A DNA stretch of 16,988 nt from an uncultured Clostridia bacterium (GCA_938045615.1 CALIBC010000057.1:1-16988); one strand, 5' to 3'. Shown: positions 8,338 to 15,889, numbered from the stretch's first letter. The notes: generated from the letters alone by a model not told the origin. Made by a program: numbers and translations.

Positions 8338-9606
8338 ATGAATTATGATTTGGCGATGAATTTTGATATGGCACTCCTGGATTATATTGAGGAGCATGAT
8401 ACAAAGCTTCAGGTCACGTCTATGTTTGGAAAACTGAAAGAAGATTATATTGGAGGAGGACGATCCTCCTCCACACTTCCGGAGGTTTCAAAGGATGAGC
8501 TGCAGACGATTGTAAACCGCTGCAATCGTATGGGGATTAAGTTCAATTATCTTATGAATCCCATGTGTATTGCCAACAAAGATGTGATCAGTGATTCACA
8601 TCATATGTTGCTGGATTTTATAGGAGAGATCCATGAAATGGGAATTCCTGCGATTACGGTCAATTCGCCGTATTTGTGCGAGATAATCAAACGGCAATAT
8701 CCGGACATGTGGATTACGATCGGTCTATATGCGATGGTGACCGGAATCCAGCAGATTGATTACTGGATCAGGCTGGGAGCGGATGAGATTACACTGCCGC
8801 ATGCCATGAACCGGGACTTTGAAATGCTGGAGCATGTTTTATCGGCCTTCCGCAACACGAATGTGAATTTTCGGCTGATTGCAAACAATGCGTGTCTGCA
8901 TGACTGTCCTTTTGCCGTGAACCATGCGAACGGGGTATCCCACTCCAGTGCCGCAGATGGAAAAGGAAACAATAAGTACATTGATTATAATATTTTAAAT
9001 TGTTACAGAAGAAAAGTATTAAAGCCTGTGCATTTGATCTGTTCTGACTGGATTCGACCGGAGGATGTTCATTATTATGATGAATTGTGTGAAAAAACGG
9101 GAAATCGGAATCTGATTATAAAGCTTGTGGAACGTTCGAAAGGGACAGAATTTCTGTCTAATGTACTGCAGGCATTTCTGGATGAAAAATACGAGGGTAA
9201 TTTAAGGGAACTGTTTAACTGGGTGGATACGGGGAATGCAGTAAATAAAAATATGGAAAACAAAGAATTGATGGAGGATATTCTGGCCGGAAAAATGGAC
9301 GCGAAATCCATCTATCAATATCTGAAGTTTTTTACGGGTATTCCAAATGTGATCATAGACAATCAAAAGCTGGACGGTTTTCTGCTGCACTTCATGGGGA
9401 AATATCCATGCCGGAACAAACCATGCTGGACAGAAAATTTTGACCCTCCGGAAGGACAGACAAAATACTGTACGTACTGCTATGGGTGGACGAAACGTGC
9501 GGTTCATTATCCGGAGGACTGCGATTTGGATAAGTGGCGTGATAATGCGGAGAAATTATTTGAAAATTTAAGAAGCAGTAAAATTTTCGGGAGGAAAGAG
9601 GCTTGA
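8338..9606 (+). CDS. U32-family (UbiU/TrhP-like) putative Fe-S protein, possible oxygen-independent tailoring enzyme
   Basis: A 422-residue soluble protein that I place in the 'peptidase U32' family from its pattern. It has a TIM-barrel-like series of GADEITLPHAMNRDF, then LIANNACLHDCPF, then a KLVERSKGTEFL segment that matches the SVKIEGR..SPAYV region of UbiU. Four cysteines, Cys186-x3-Cys190, Cys222 and Cys235, fall where U32 proteins bind a 4Fe-4S cluster. The C-terminus adds a second set, Cys358-x4-Cys363 and Cys378-x2-Cys381, which could bind zinc or another cluster. Known family members UbiU/UbiV, TrhP and RlhA carry out O2-independent hydroxylations, with prephenate implicated as the oxygen source. 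By analogy this one may hydroxylate the starter or peptide; that is inference, and genuine protease or rearrangement chemistry is not excluded. It starts 27 bases after the NRPS stop and overlaps the next gene by 4 bases, so it is part of the operon. Confidence 0.75.
   Translation: MNYDLAMNFDMALLDYIEEHDTKLQVTSMFGKLKEDYIGGGRSSSTLPEVSKDELQTIVNRCNRMGIKFNYLMNPMCIANKDVISDSHHMLLDFIGEIHEMGIPAITVNSPYLCEIIKRQYPDMWITIGLYAMVTGIQQIDYWIRLGADEITLPHAMNRDFEMLEHVLSAFRNTNVNFRLIANNACLHDCPFAVNHANGVSHSSAADGKGNNKYIDYNILNCYRRKVLKPVHLICSDWIRPEDVHYYDELCEKTGNRNLIIKLVERSKGTEFLSNVLQAFLDEKYEGNLRELFNWVDTGNAVNKNMENKELMEDILAGKMDAKSIYQYLKFFTGIPNVIIDNQKLDGFLLHFMGKYPCRNKPCWTENFDPPEGQTKYCTYCYGWTKRAVHYPEDCDLDKWRDNAEKLFENLRSSKIFGRKEA
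8452..8472 (+). repeat. Perfect 9-bp inverted repeat with 3-base loop inside the U32-family gene
   Basis: GGAGGAGGA (8452-8460), CGA loop, TCCTCCTCC (8464-8472) form a GC-rich hairpin 115 bases into the gene. It has no T-tract, so it is not a classical terminator. It encodes the low-complexity stretch GGGRSSS. One arm resembles a Shine-Dalgarno sequence and the other the 16S anti-Shine-Dalgarno. Any role is unknown. Confidence 0.6.
9589..9594 (+). promoter_or_regulatory. Ribosome binding site GGGAGG selecting a TTG start
   Basis: GGGAGG ends 8 bases before the TTG at 9603. The first in-frame ATG is at 9621, too far away to use this site. The TTG overlaps the stop of the upstream gene (TTGA), so translation is probably coupled. 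Confidence 0.75.
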
Positions 9607-11114
9607 AAAAAGACTGTGTTATGAAAGATATTAAAACAATCTGGGATTTGCTGGCGGACGCCGCATCAGATCCGGAACGGATGCACCGGCTATATAAGGA
9701 CGCTGTGAACCATACCGAGCACGACAGGGAAGAACTATTCTCGGACAGTAAAGCGTGCGCGGTCTGGTTTTTGCGTAATGTTCCCGGTGACAAAATCGCT
9801 TTTATATGCGATACATCTTATGAATTTATAGTAGCCTATTATGGCTGTATCGGAAGCGGAAAAACTGCGGTCATGATTAACAAAGGATTATCGGATGAGA
9901 CGATTGCGGAGCTGCTGGATCAAACGGAAACGACAACGGTAGTTTATGATGCCCGAAAAGAACGGATGATGCAGATCAATTCCATGGCAGAGCATGAGAT
10001 AACAGGCATTTTGCTTCAGGGAGAGGAAAACAGTGCAGCCAGGCAGAGGAAAGAGGATAAACAGGAAGATTTTATCCCGGATTTAGATCCTGAGGATATG
10101 GCGGTTCTTGTATTTACATCAGGTACAACCGGAAAAATGAAAGGCGTCATGCTTTCTCACAGAAATCTGGTAACGAATGTATTTGATATAAAAAACGGAA
10201 CGGATTATACAAAAGACGATCGTGTTGTCAGCATGTTGCCACCGTCACATGTCTTTGGACTGAACATAGAAATTCTTTTGATTACATATTTGGGAACAGA
10301 ACTGATCTTTGAAAAAAGCATTGCCTCAGCGTTTAAAAATCTCCCGAAAACAGAGCCATCTGTTCTGATTATGGTTCCGATGATGGTGAATCTTCTGGCG
10401 ATGAAAACCATAGGGGCGGAGCGGGCAATGCCTGAGAGCAGTCAGGAGGAGAGAAAAGCGGCTGTTATGGGAAGGAACCTCCGTGCGATCGGCTGCGGCG
10501 GAGCGAAAAATAATGCAGCTATGATTCTTAAGATGTCACAGTACGGTGTCAGTTGCCGGCCGGGGTACGGCCTGACGGAATTATCCCCGATCGTTACCAT
10601 TAATATGGCAGGACCGGCGAATCCCACTGCGGATGGGAAGGTGGTGGATTCCCTGAAAATGCGGATTAAGGACGGGGAAATCCAGCTTCAGGGACCGACC
10701 GTGGCAATGGGATATTACCATGCCCAGGATGAATGGGATGCTATGTGGGATGGAAAATGGTTCAAAACGGGTGATCTGGGTTATGTAGATGAAACAGGCA
10801 TGCTTGTACTGACGGGAAGAAAGAAGAACCTGATCGTTACATCCTCTGGTGAAAATGTTTCTCCGGAAGAGATTGAGGAAAAATATGGCCATTGTCCTGA
10901 GATAACAGAAGTAATCGTCCGTGCGGAAGGAGATCAGATCATCGCGGAGCTTTTTGCGAAGAATGGAATCACACAGGAACGTGCGGATGAAATTTCTGCC
11001 GAGGTCAACCGGACACAGGCAGTTTTCGCAAGGGTTATGAAAACCGTGATCCGTACGGAGGAATTTCAGAAAAATACTGCCGGAAAAATCTTAAGAACAG
11101 CAGCAAATGCATGA
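9603..11114 (+). CDS. Free-standing AMP-forming acyl ligase (acyl-CoA/acyl-ACP synthetase-like)
   Basis: A 503-residue adenylate-forming enzyme of the ANL superfamily. It should activate a carboxylic acid as acyl-AMP and transfer it to a thiol, probably the pantetheine of the ACP encoded directly downstream. Visible motifs are the P-loop TSGTTGKMKG (172-181), MLPPSHVFGL, YGLTE, WFKTGDLGY near 387-395, the hinge GRKKNLIVTSSGENVSPEEIE and the catalytic Lys495 in TAGKILR. The hinge wording is closer to long- or medium-chain acyl-CoA synthetases than to amino-acid A domains, and it lacks the FDxSV pocket of the NRPS A domains here, so the substrate is a fatty, aryl or other non-amino acid. It starts at a TTG overlapping the U32 stop by 4 bases and is followed by the ACP gene with a 10-base gap. 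Why the operon has two ligases is unclear. Confidence 0.88.
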   Translation: MKKDCVMKDIKTIWDLLADAASDPERMHRLYKDAVNHTEHDREELFSDSKACAVWFLRNVPGDKIAFICDTSYEFIVAYYGCIGSGKTAVMINKGLSDETIAELLDQTETTTVVYDARKERMMQINSMAEHEITGILLQGEENSAARQRKEDKQEDFIPDLDPEDMAVLVFTSGTTGKMKGVMLSHRNLVTNVFDIKNGTDYTKDDRVVSMLPPSHVFGLNIEILLITYLGTELIFEKSIASAFKNLPKTEPSVLIMVPMMVNLLAMKTIGAERAMPESSQEERKAAVMGRNLRAIGCGGAKNNAAMILKMSQYGVSCRPGYGLTELSPIVTINMAGPANPTADGKVVDSLKMRIKDGEIQLQGPTVAMGYYHAQDEWDAMWDGKWFKTGDLGYVDETGMLVLTGRKKNLIVTSSGENVSPEEIEEKYGHCPEITEVIVRAEGDQIIAELFAKNGITQERADEISAEVNRTQAVFARVMKTVIRTEEFQKNTAGKILRTAANA

Positions 11115-11119
11115 GGGAG
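11113..11119 (+). promoter_or_regulatory. Ribosome binding site GAGGGAG for the ACP gene
   Basis: GAGGGAG lies 5 bases before the ATG at 11125. It overlaps the in-frame upstream ATG at 11107, which has no site of its own, so the ACP most likely starts at 11125. The site also overlaps the stop of the ligase gene. Confidence 0.72.
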
Positions 11120-11124
11120 AAAAA

Positions 11125-11382
11125 ATGAATACAACAGATATTATTACAGAAATCGTTTGCGAAAACCTGGATTTGGAGGCGGAAACAGTTGATAAAGAGG
11201 CTTCATTCTTTGAAATTGGAGGGAATTCCCTGACGGCTTATATCGTGATAGAAGATATTGCAGAACGTTTGAGAGTGGAATTAAAAACAGAAGAACTGAT
11301 GGAACATAATTCGATTTCCTATATTTCGGCTCTTGTAGAAGAAAAATTAAAAACAGTCAGGATCAGCAATAGTCGTGTTTGA
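11125..11382 (+). CDS. Free-standing acyl/peptidyl carrier protein
   Basis: An 85-residue acidic helical protein with the carrier core FFEIGGNSLTAY, in which Ser35 should receive 4'-phosphopantetheine. The hydrophobic pattern before and after it (DIITEIVCENL and IEDIAERLRVELKTEELMEHNSISYISALVEEKL in two halves) fits the four-helix fold, and the length is normal for a discrete carrier. It sits directly after the free-standing ligase, so the simplest role is to accept the starter acyl group and present it to a Cy domain in trans. It could also hold the substrate during modification by the U32-family protein. No phosphopantetheinyl transferase is in the window, so activation must come from elsewhere in the genome. 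Confidence 0.9.
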   Translation: MNTTDIITEIVCENLDLEAETVDKEASFFEIGGNSLTAYIVIEDIAERLRVELKTEELMEHNSISYISALVEEKLKTVRISNSRV

Positions 11383-11393
11383 AACAACACACG
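11374..11393 (+). other. Imperfect hairpin spanning the ACP stop codon
   Basis: CGTGTTTG (11374-11381) pairs with CAACACACG (11385-11393) with one bulged C and an AAA loop. No T-run follows, so it is unlikely to stop transcription. It opens the 75-base gap before the next NRPS gene, the largest gap in the operon, and could affect mRNA stability. Otherwise I see nothing in 11383-11457 beyond a weak TGGAGA site at 11442-11447. Confidence 0.3.
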
Positions 11394-11457
11394 GTATTGT
11401 GCAAAGAACCTGCAGGCGGCAAATCAACCATATGGGTGGTGTGGAGAAATACGGGAT

Positions 11458-14400
11458 ATGGAACATAAAATACCTTTGACGGATTTACAGCTGGCATATT
11501 TTTTTGGAAGAAATGCAGCCGTTGACCAGAAGGAGATTGCCACCAGTGCATTTTATGAATATGAAAATACGCTGGACATAAAACGGTTTGAACAGGCGTG
11601 GAATGCTGAGATTCAACGACAGGAAATGCTGCGAACTGTTTTCACAGAGGATGGAAATCAGATTTTCCGGACCGAACATCCGTATGTGAAAATTCCTGTT
11701 CTGGATTATTCTTCTCTTTCGGAAGCGGAGGCAGAGAAAAAATTAGTCGCGGTAAGAAATGATTTTATAGAAGAGAAGATGCCGGTAGAGTCATGGCCTT
11801 TGTATGAGGTGAGGGCAGTCCTTCTTCCGTCCGGGAAAAAGCGGCTTTTACTGAAATGCGATATGCTGATTTCGGATGCTGTCGGGATGAGGATCTTTTT
11901 AAATGAGACGCTGTGTATTTATCTGGGAGAAGAGGCTTTGCTTCCAAGTCCAAAGGCTTCCTATCGGGATTTTGTATTAAAGGAAATTCAAAAAAAAACC
12001 TCGGCAAAATATGAAAAAGACCGGCAGTTCTGGGAGAAGGAAATGGAGGATTTTCCCAGAGCTCCCAGGCTTCCTGTTCTTGATCAGAGAGCAAAAGGAG
12101 ATTTTTCGCGATTTTCTTATCGCATAGAGGAATCAGACTGGATTTTGTTAAAGGGCATGGCAAAAAAACAGGACGTGGTGCCTGCAATTCTGTTTTTGGC
12201 TGTTTATGTCGATGTGCTGAAACGCTGGAACAGCAACCATGAGTTTACGCTGAACATAACCACCACGGACCGTAAGCCGGAATACAGGGATGTGATCGGT
12301 AATTTTTCTGCATTGTTTCTTTTGCCGATTCGCAGGAATGTGTCTGCAAGGGATGATTTCTGGGATATGGTAAAAGCTCTGCAAAAGGATTTTATCCGAT
12401 ATTACCGGCATACCGGATTTAACGGTCTGGAAGTAAAGCGGCATATTATGAGGAAAAACGCCGGAATTACGGAGCAGTTGTCATTCCCGGTGGTTTATAC
12501 CAGTATGCTGAAAAACGAAGAAACAAAGCAGCATGTCCCATCAATTCTGGGAGAGACGGTTTTCAGTCTGTCACAGACTCCGCAGGTGTATCTGGATTTC
12601 CAGGTTCATGAAATGAATCACGGGGTGACTTTGACCTGGGATTATCTGAAATCTGCATTTGTTCCGGGAATAACAGAATGTATGTTCGGACAATTCTCGC
12701 GCCTTCTGGACAGTCTGCTGGCACAAAAGGAAACGATCTATGAAAACGTGTGGGATCCGGATGGGGGATATGAGAATCAGATCAAAGCTTACAATCAGAC
12801 AGAAACCGAATATCCATATCTTACACTGCAGGGAATGGTTGCCGATTGTCTGAGAGACAGAATGCCACAGGACGGAGTGACCGGTTCAGACGCAGGATTT
12901 CAGCTGAAGGATGCTTCCCGTGAATATACCGGCTTCGAAGTGCGCAGCCGCTGCAAACAGATTGCCGGCACACTGAAAACGTGGCATATCGGTCCGGGAG
13001 ATGTGGTTGCGGTAGAAGGCGTCAGAACAGCGGATGCCGTGATGGCGATTTACGGTATTATTATGGCCGGTGCATCTTATGTATCATTAAATCCGGAGGA
13101 TCCATCTGCCAGAAAAGAAGAGATTTGCGGGATTTGCGGGATAAATGCAATTTTTGACGGAAAAGACTTGATTTTGAAAAAGCCGGGATCCGGTCGGCCG
13201 TCAGAAGCTGTATGTCCGGACGATGTGGCATATTGTATTTTTACTTCCGGAACGACAGGAAAACCAAAGGGCGTTATGATCTCCCAGAGGGGGGCGGCCA
13301 ATACGATACAGGATCTGACAGAGCGATATAAAATGAGCGGTACGGATCGGTTTCTTCTGGTGTCCAGCTACTCTTTTGATTTATCGGTGTTCGATCTTTT
13401 CGGATCACTTTTTGCAGGAGGTTCTTTGTATGTCAGCGAAAGCGCGAAAAACCTTTTTGCATTACGGAAAATCTGTGCGAAAGAGCAAATAACCATCTGG
13501 AATTCTGTTCCTGCTATCTGGAAGCTTGTGCTGGATGGTGCACGGGAAGGGACCATCTTTTCGCAAATGCGAATTGTGCTGATCAGCGGGGATCGGATTC
13601 CGCAGGAACTGGTTGGGAAAACGAAGGAGATCTGTCCGAACAGCCGTTTTATCAGCCTGGGTGGTGCGACAGAGGCTTCGATTTGGTCAATCTTATATGA
13701 AACGGATGAGATCAGGGAAGAATACAGGGGGAGAATACCATATGGTTATCCCATGAAAAATCAGACGGTCTATGTTCTGGATGAGGATCTGAACCTTTGC
13801 TATCCTGAAGTGGAAGGTGAAATCTGTATCGGCGGAGTTGGAGTAGCCATAGGGTACAAGGGCGATGAAAAATTGACGGCAGAACATTTTATCGTACATC
13901 CGCTCTATGGCCGGATTTATCGAACTGGAGACCTGGGCATGTTCCGGCGGGAGGGATATGTGGATATTTTGGGCAGAATGGATAAGCAGGTAAAAGTCAA
14001 TGGATACAGGATCGAGCTGGAAGAGATTGAAGGATGTATCAAAAAATACGCTGATGTTAAGGATGCTGTGGTTGTTTTACAGGAATTATCCGGGCGGAAA
14101 CAGATCAGCGCCTTTGTTACCCTGCCGGAGGGCAGAGAGGAGTTTGATTCCGAATCGCTCGATCGGGTGATCCGGGATACCCTGCCGGAATATATGGTAC
14201 CCGGAAACTATTATGTTCTCGGGGAATTGCCCCTTACGCTCAATAAAAAGATCGATCGAAAACTGCTTGAGCAGTATATGCCGCACAAAAAGGAAGACAG
14301 CCTGGAGGAACGCATGCTGCCGGAAACTCCGATTGAGCAGCGTCTGTATGATCTTTGCAAAAAGGCGCTACCGGAAAATACCGGAATCGATGTATCAAAA

Positions 14401-14577
14401 AGTTTCTTTGCCATGGAGGTGGATTCTGTACGAATTCTGGAGCTGATGCAAAAAGTGAACCTGGAATTTTGCACAAATCTGAGTGTACAGGATTTTCTGG
14501 GACATATGACGATCTGGAAACTGGCGAAACTTCTGGAAGTAAGAGAAGGGGATGCGGAGGATGACGATGACGAATGA
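11458..14577 (+). CDS. Single-module NRPS: Cy-A(Cys)-T
   Basis: A 1039-residue elongation module that should add and cyclise one cysteine. The Cy domain (about 4-430) opens with IPLTDLQLAYFFGRN, has the heterocyclization DxxxxD at Asp135/Asp140, VVYTSML, and the late motif SQTPQVYLDFQ. Position 143 after the second Asp is Gly where the family usually has Ser. The A domain (about 450-945) has FTSGTTGKPKG from 595, FDLSVFD with Asp641, TIWNSVPA, LISGDRIP and LGGATEASIW, giving the code DLFNLSLIWK, read as cysteine. The carrier has Ser990 but an unusual core, AMEVDSV, instead of GGDS. There is no thioesterase, so the chain must pass to the large NRPS. The C-terminus ends in an acidic tail, EGDAEDDDDE, that may serve in docking or only reflect the overlap with the next gene. 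TGGAGA at 11442 is a modest ribosome site 10 bases before the ATG. Confidence 0.93.
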   Translation: MEHKIPLTDLQLAYFFGRNAAVDQKEIATSAFYEYENTLDIKRFEQAWNAEIQRQEMLRTVFTEDGNQIFRTEHPYVKIPVLDYSSLSEAEAEKKLVAVRNDFIEEKMPVESWPLYEVRAVLLPSGKKRLLLKCDMLISDAVGMRIFLNETLCIYLGEEALLPSPKASYRDFVLKEIQKKTSAKYEKDRQFWEKEMEDFPRAPRLPVLDQRAKGDFSRFSYRIEESDWILLKGMAKKQDVVPAILFLAVYVDVLKRWNSNHEFTLNITTTDRKPEYRDVIGNFSALFLLPIRRNVSARDDFWDMVKALQKDFIRYYRHTGFNGLEVKRHIMRKNAGITEQLSFPVVYTSMLKNEETKQHVPSILGETVFSLSQTPQVYLDFQVHEMNHGVTLTWDYLKSAFVPGITECMFGQFSRLLDSLLAQKETIYENVWDPDGGYENQIKAYNQTETEYPYLTLQGMVADCLRDRMPQDGVTGSDAGFQLKDASREYTGFEVRSRCKQIAGTLKTWHIGPGDVVAVEGVRTADAVMAIYGIIMAGASYVSLNPEDPSARKEEICGICGINAIFDGKDLILKKPGSGRPSEAVCPDDVAYCIFTSGTTGKPKGVMISQRGAANTIQDLTERYKMSGTDRFLLVSSYSFDLSVFDLFGSLFAGGSLYVSESAKNLFALRKICAKEQITIWNSVPAIWKLVLDGAREGTIFSQMRIVLISGDRIPQELVGKTKEICPNSRFISLGGATEASIWSILYETDEIREEYRGRIPYGYPMKNQTVYVLDEDLNLCYPEVEGEICIGGVGVAIGYKGDEKLTAEHFIVHPLYGRIYRTGDLGMFRREGYVDILGRMDKQVKVNGYRIELEEIEGCIKKYADVKDAVVVLQELSGRKQISAFVTLPEGREEFDSESLDRVIRDTLPEYMVPGNYYVLGELPLTLNKKIDRKLLEQYMPHKKEDSLEERMLPETPIEQRLYDLCKKALPENTGIDVSKSFFAMEVDSVRILELMQKVNLEFCTNLSVQDFLGHMTIWKLAKLLEVREGDAEDDDDE
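14556..14560 (+). promoter_or_regulatory. Ribosome binding site GGAGG that sets the MFS start
   Basis: Three in-frame ATGs occur at 14552, 14561 and 14567. GGAGG at 14556-14560 is correctly spaced (6 bases) only for 14567. The site lies inside the coding end of the one-module NRPS, so translation of the two is probably coupled. Confidence 0.72.
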
Positions 14578-15889
14578 TACAGTGTGCAACGACAGGCACC
14601 AAATGCATTGGGGAATCCTGATCGGCGTGGCTGTGGGTATGCTGAACGCCATGATCATGCAGACGATGTTATCAACATCGATGAGCACCATCTGCGCAGA
14701 ATTTCAGTCCGAAATATCGTATTCCTGGGTATATTCCGGATATGTTCTGGCATCCACAATGACCATGCCGCTGTTTGGAGGTATCTGTGACCGTTTTGGT
14801 GGGAAAAAGAATTTTGTTTTAGGATATCTCATCTTTATGGGAGGAACGCTGCTCGGATGGGCATCTCCCAATATGCTGACACTGATCATTTCCCGTGTGG
14901 TGATGGGAGTCGGTTCCGGTATCACCGTTCCTGCTATTTACGGAATCATCGGAGAATATTTTAACAGGGAAACCTATAAAATTGTGTTTGCCGTACTGGC
15001 GCTGATCACCGTTGTTGGAAAAGGGATGGGAAGTATATGGGGGAGTTATTTTGTGACCAGTTCTTCCTGGAGAAACGGATTTCTGACACTGCTTCCTCTT
15101 GAAATCCTGGCAATGATTCTGATCCTTGTTTTTGTAACCGGAACCGCTTCCATTGATCATGATACGGTACTGGATGTAAAAGGAGCATTGATCCTGTCAC
15201 TTTCTATTTGTTGCCTGCTGCTGGGGTTTGACCGTATGAGTGAACATATCATTTATGTGATTTTCATAGCAGGTGGTGCGGTTTTACTGGCTGGAATACT
15301 TTGGTGGGAATCAAAAAAGGATAATGGCATTATTCCTTGTGAAATAAAAGAAAATCCCATGCTGAGGCGTCTGATCCTCCAGGTGTTTTTTCTGGGCTTG
15401 TGTATTAATGTGGCAATTGCCTATGTACCAACTGCATTACAGGCATCCCTTGGAATGACTGTAAAGGCCTCGGGGATTTGTCAGGTCCTGTATATCCTGG
15501 GCAGCGGCATAGGAAGCGTGCTTGGCACAGGAATGAAGGGGAAAGGTACAAAACCGGTATGGATTGGATGGCTGATCGTAATACTGGGATGCTGTCTGAG
15601 CGTGACTGGAGAAGCCGGATCCAGGCTTGCTGTTTATCCGGGATTGCTTCTTACAGGATTGGGGTTGGGAATTCTTGGTACGGTTCTTTTAAGCAGTGCT
15701 GTGGCGGAAGCGAAAGAGAATAAGGCGACCGTCAGCAGTCTGACACATCTGACCAGAAATACAGGCGCATCTGTAGGTGTGGCGATTTTCGGGGGAGCAT
15801 TGGGCAGTAGGCTTGACCCACTGGGCGGCGGTCTTATGATCTGCGGGATTATCGGACTGGCATTAAATGCGGGGAAAAAGACAGTTTAA
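14567..15889 (+). CDS. MFS drug-efflux-type transporter (14-helix, DHA2/EmrB-QacA-like)
   Basis: A 440-residue integral membrane protein with about 14 hydrophobic segments, which points to the 14-helix drug:H+ antiporter group. Motif A of the superfamily is clear as GGICDRFGGKK, with Asp75 in the loop after the second helix. A motif-C-like glycine-rich stretch, SRVVMGVGSGITVPAIYGIIGEYF in two halves, follows helix 4. The N-terminus begins TNDTVCNDRHQMHW with no signal peptide, as usual for MFS proteins. It overlaps the Cy-A-T gene by 11 bases. From this position its likely job is to export the finished product across the cytoplasmic membrane, giving self-protection or delivering a metallophore. 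Substrate and direction are inferred. Uptake of the product is a less likely alternative. Confidence 0.9.
   Translation: MTNDTVCNDRHQMHWGILIGVAVGMLNAMIMQTMLSTSMSTICAEFQSEISYSWVYSGYVLASTMTMPLFGGICDRFGGKKNFVLGYLIFMGGTLLGWASPNMLTLIISRVVMGVGSGITVPAIYGIIGEYFNRETYKIVFAVLALITVVGKGMGSIWGSYFVTSSSWRNGFLTLLPLEILAMILILVFVTGTASIDHDTVLDVKGALILSLSICCLLLGFDRMSEHIIYVIFIAGGAVLLAGILWWESKKDNGIIPCEIKENPMLRRLILQVFFLGLCINVAIAYVPTALQASLGMTVKASGICQVLYILGSGIGSVLGTGMKGKGTKPVWIGWLIVILGCCLSVTGEAGSRLAVYPGLLLTGLGLGILGTVLLSSAVAEAKENKATVSSLTHLTRNTGASVGVAIFGGALGSRLDPLGGGLMICGIIGLALNAGKKTV

Noticed and set aside
7954..8397. 147-codon minus-strand open frame across the thioesterase end and the U32 start
   Set aside because: It is antisense to the conserved thioesterase His region and to the next gene's start. 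Its composition is low-complexity His/Ile/Phe typical of shadow frames, and no domain is visible.
8338..9606. U32 protein as a secreted collagenase-type peptidase
   Set aside because: It has no signal peptide or known protease residues, and characterised U32 members bind Fe-S clusters and act in hydroxylation. The 'peptidase' name is historical.
11383..11457. Internal promoter or small gene before the Cy-A-T gene
   Set aside because: No convincing -35/-10 pair and no open frame with a ribosome site is visible in 75 bases. The CCATATGG palindrome there is short and easily due to chance.
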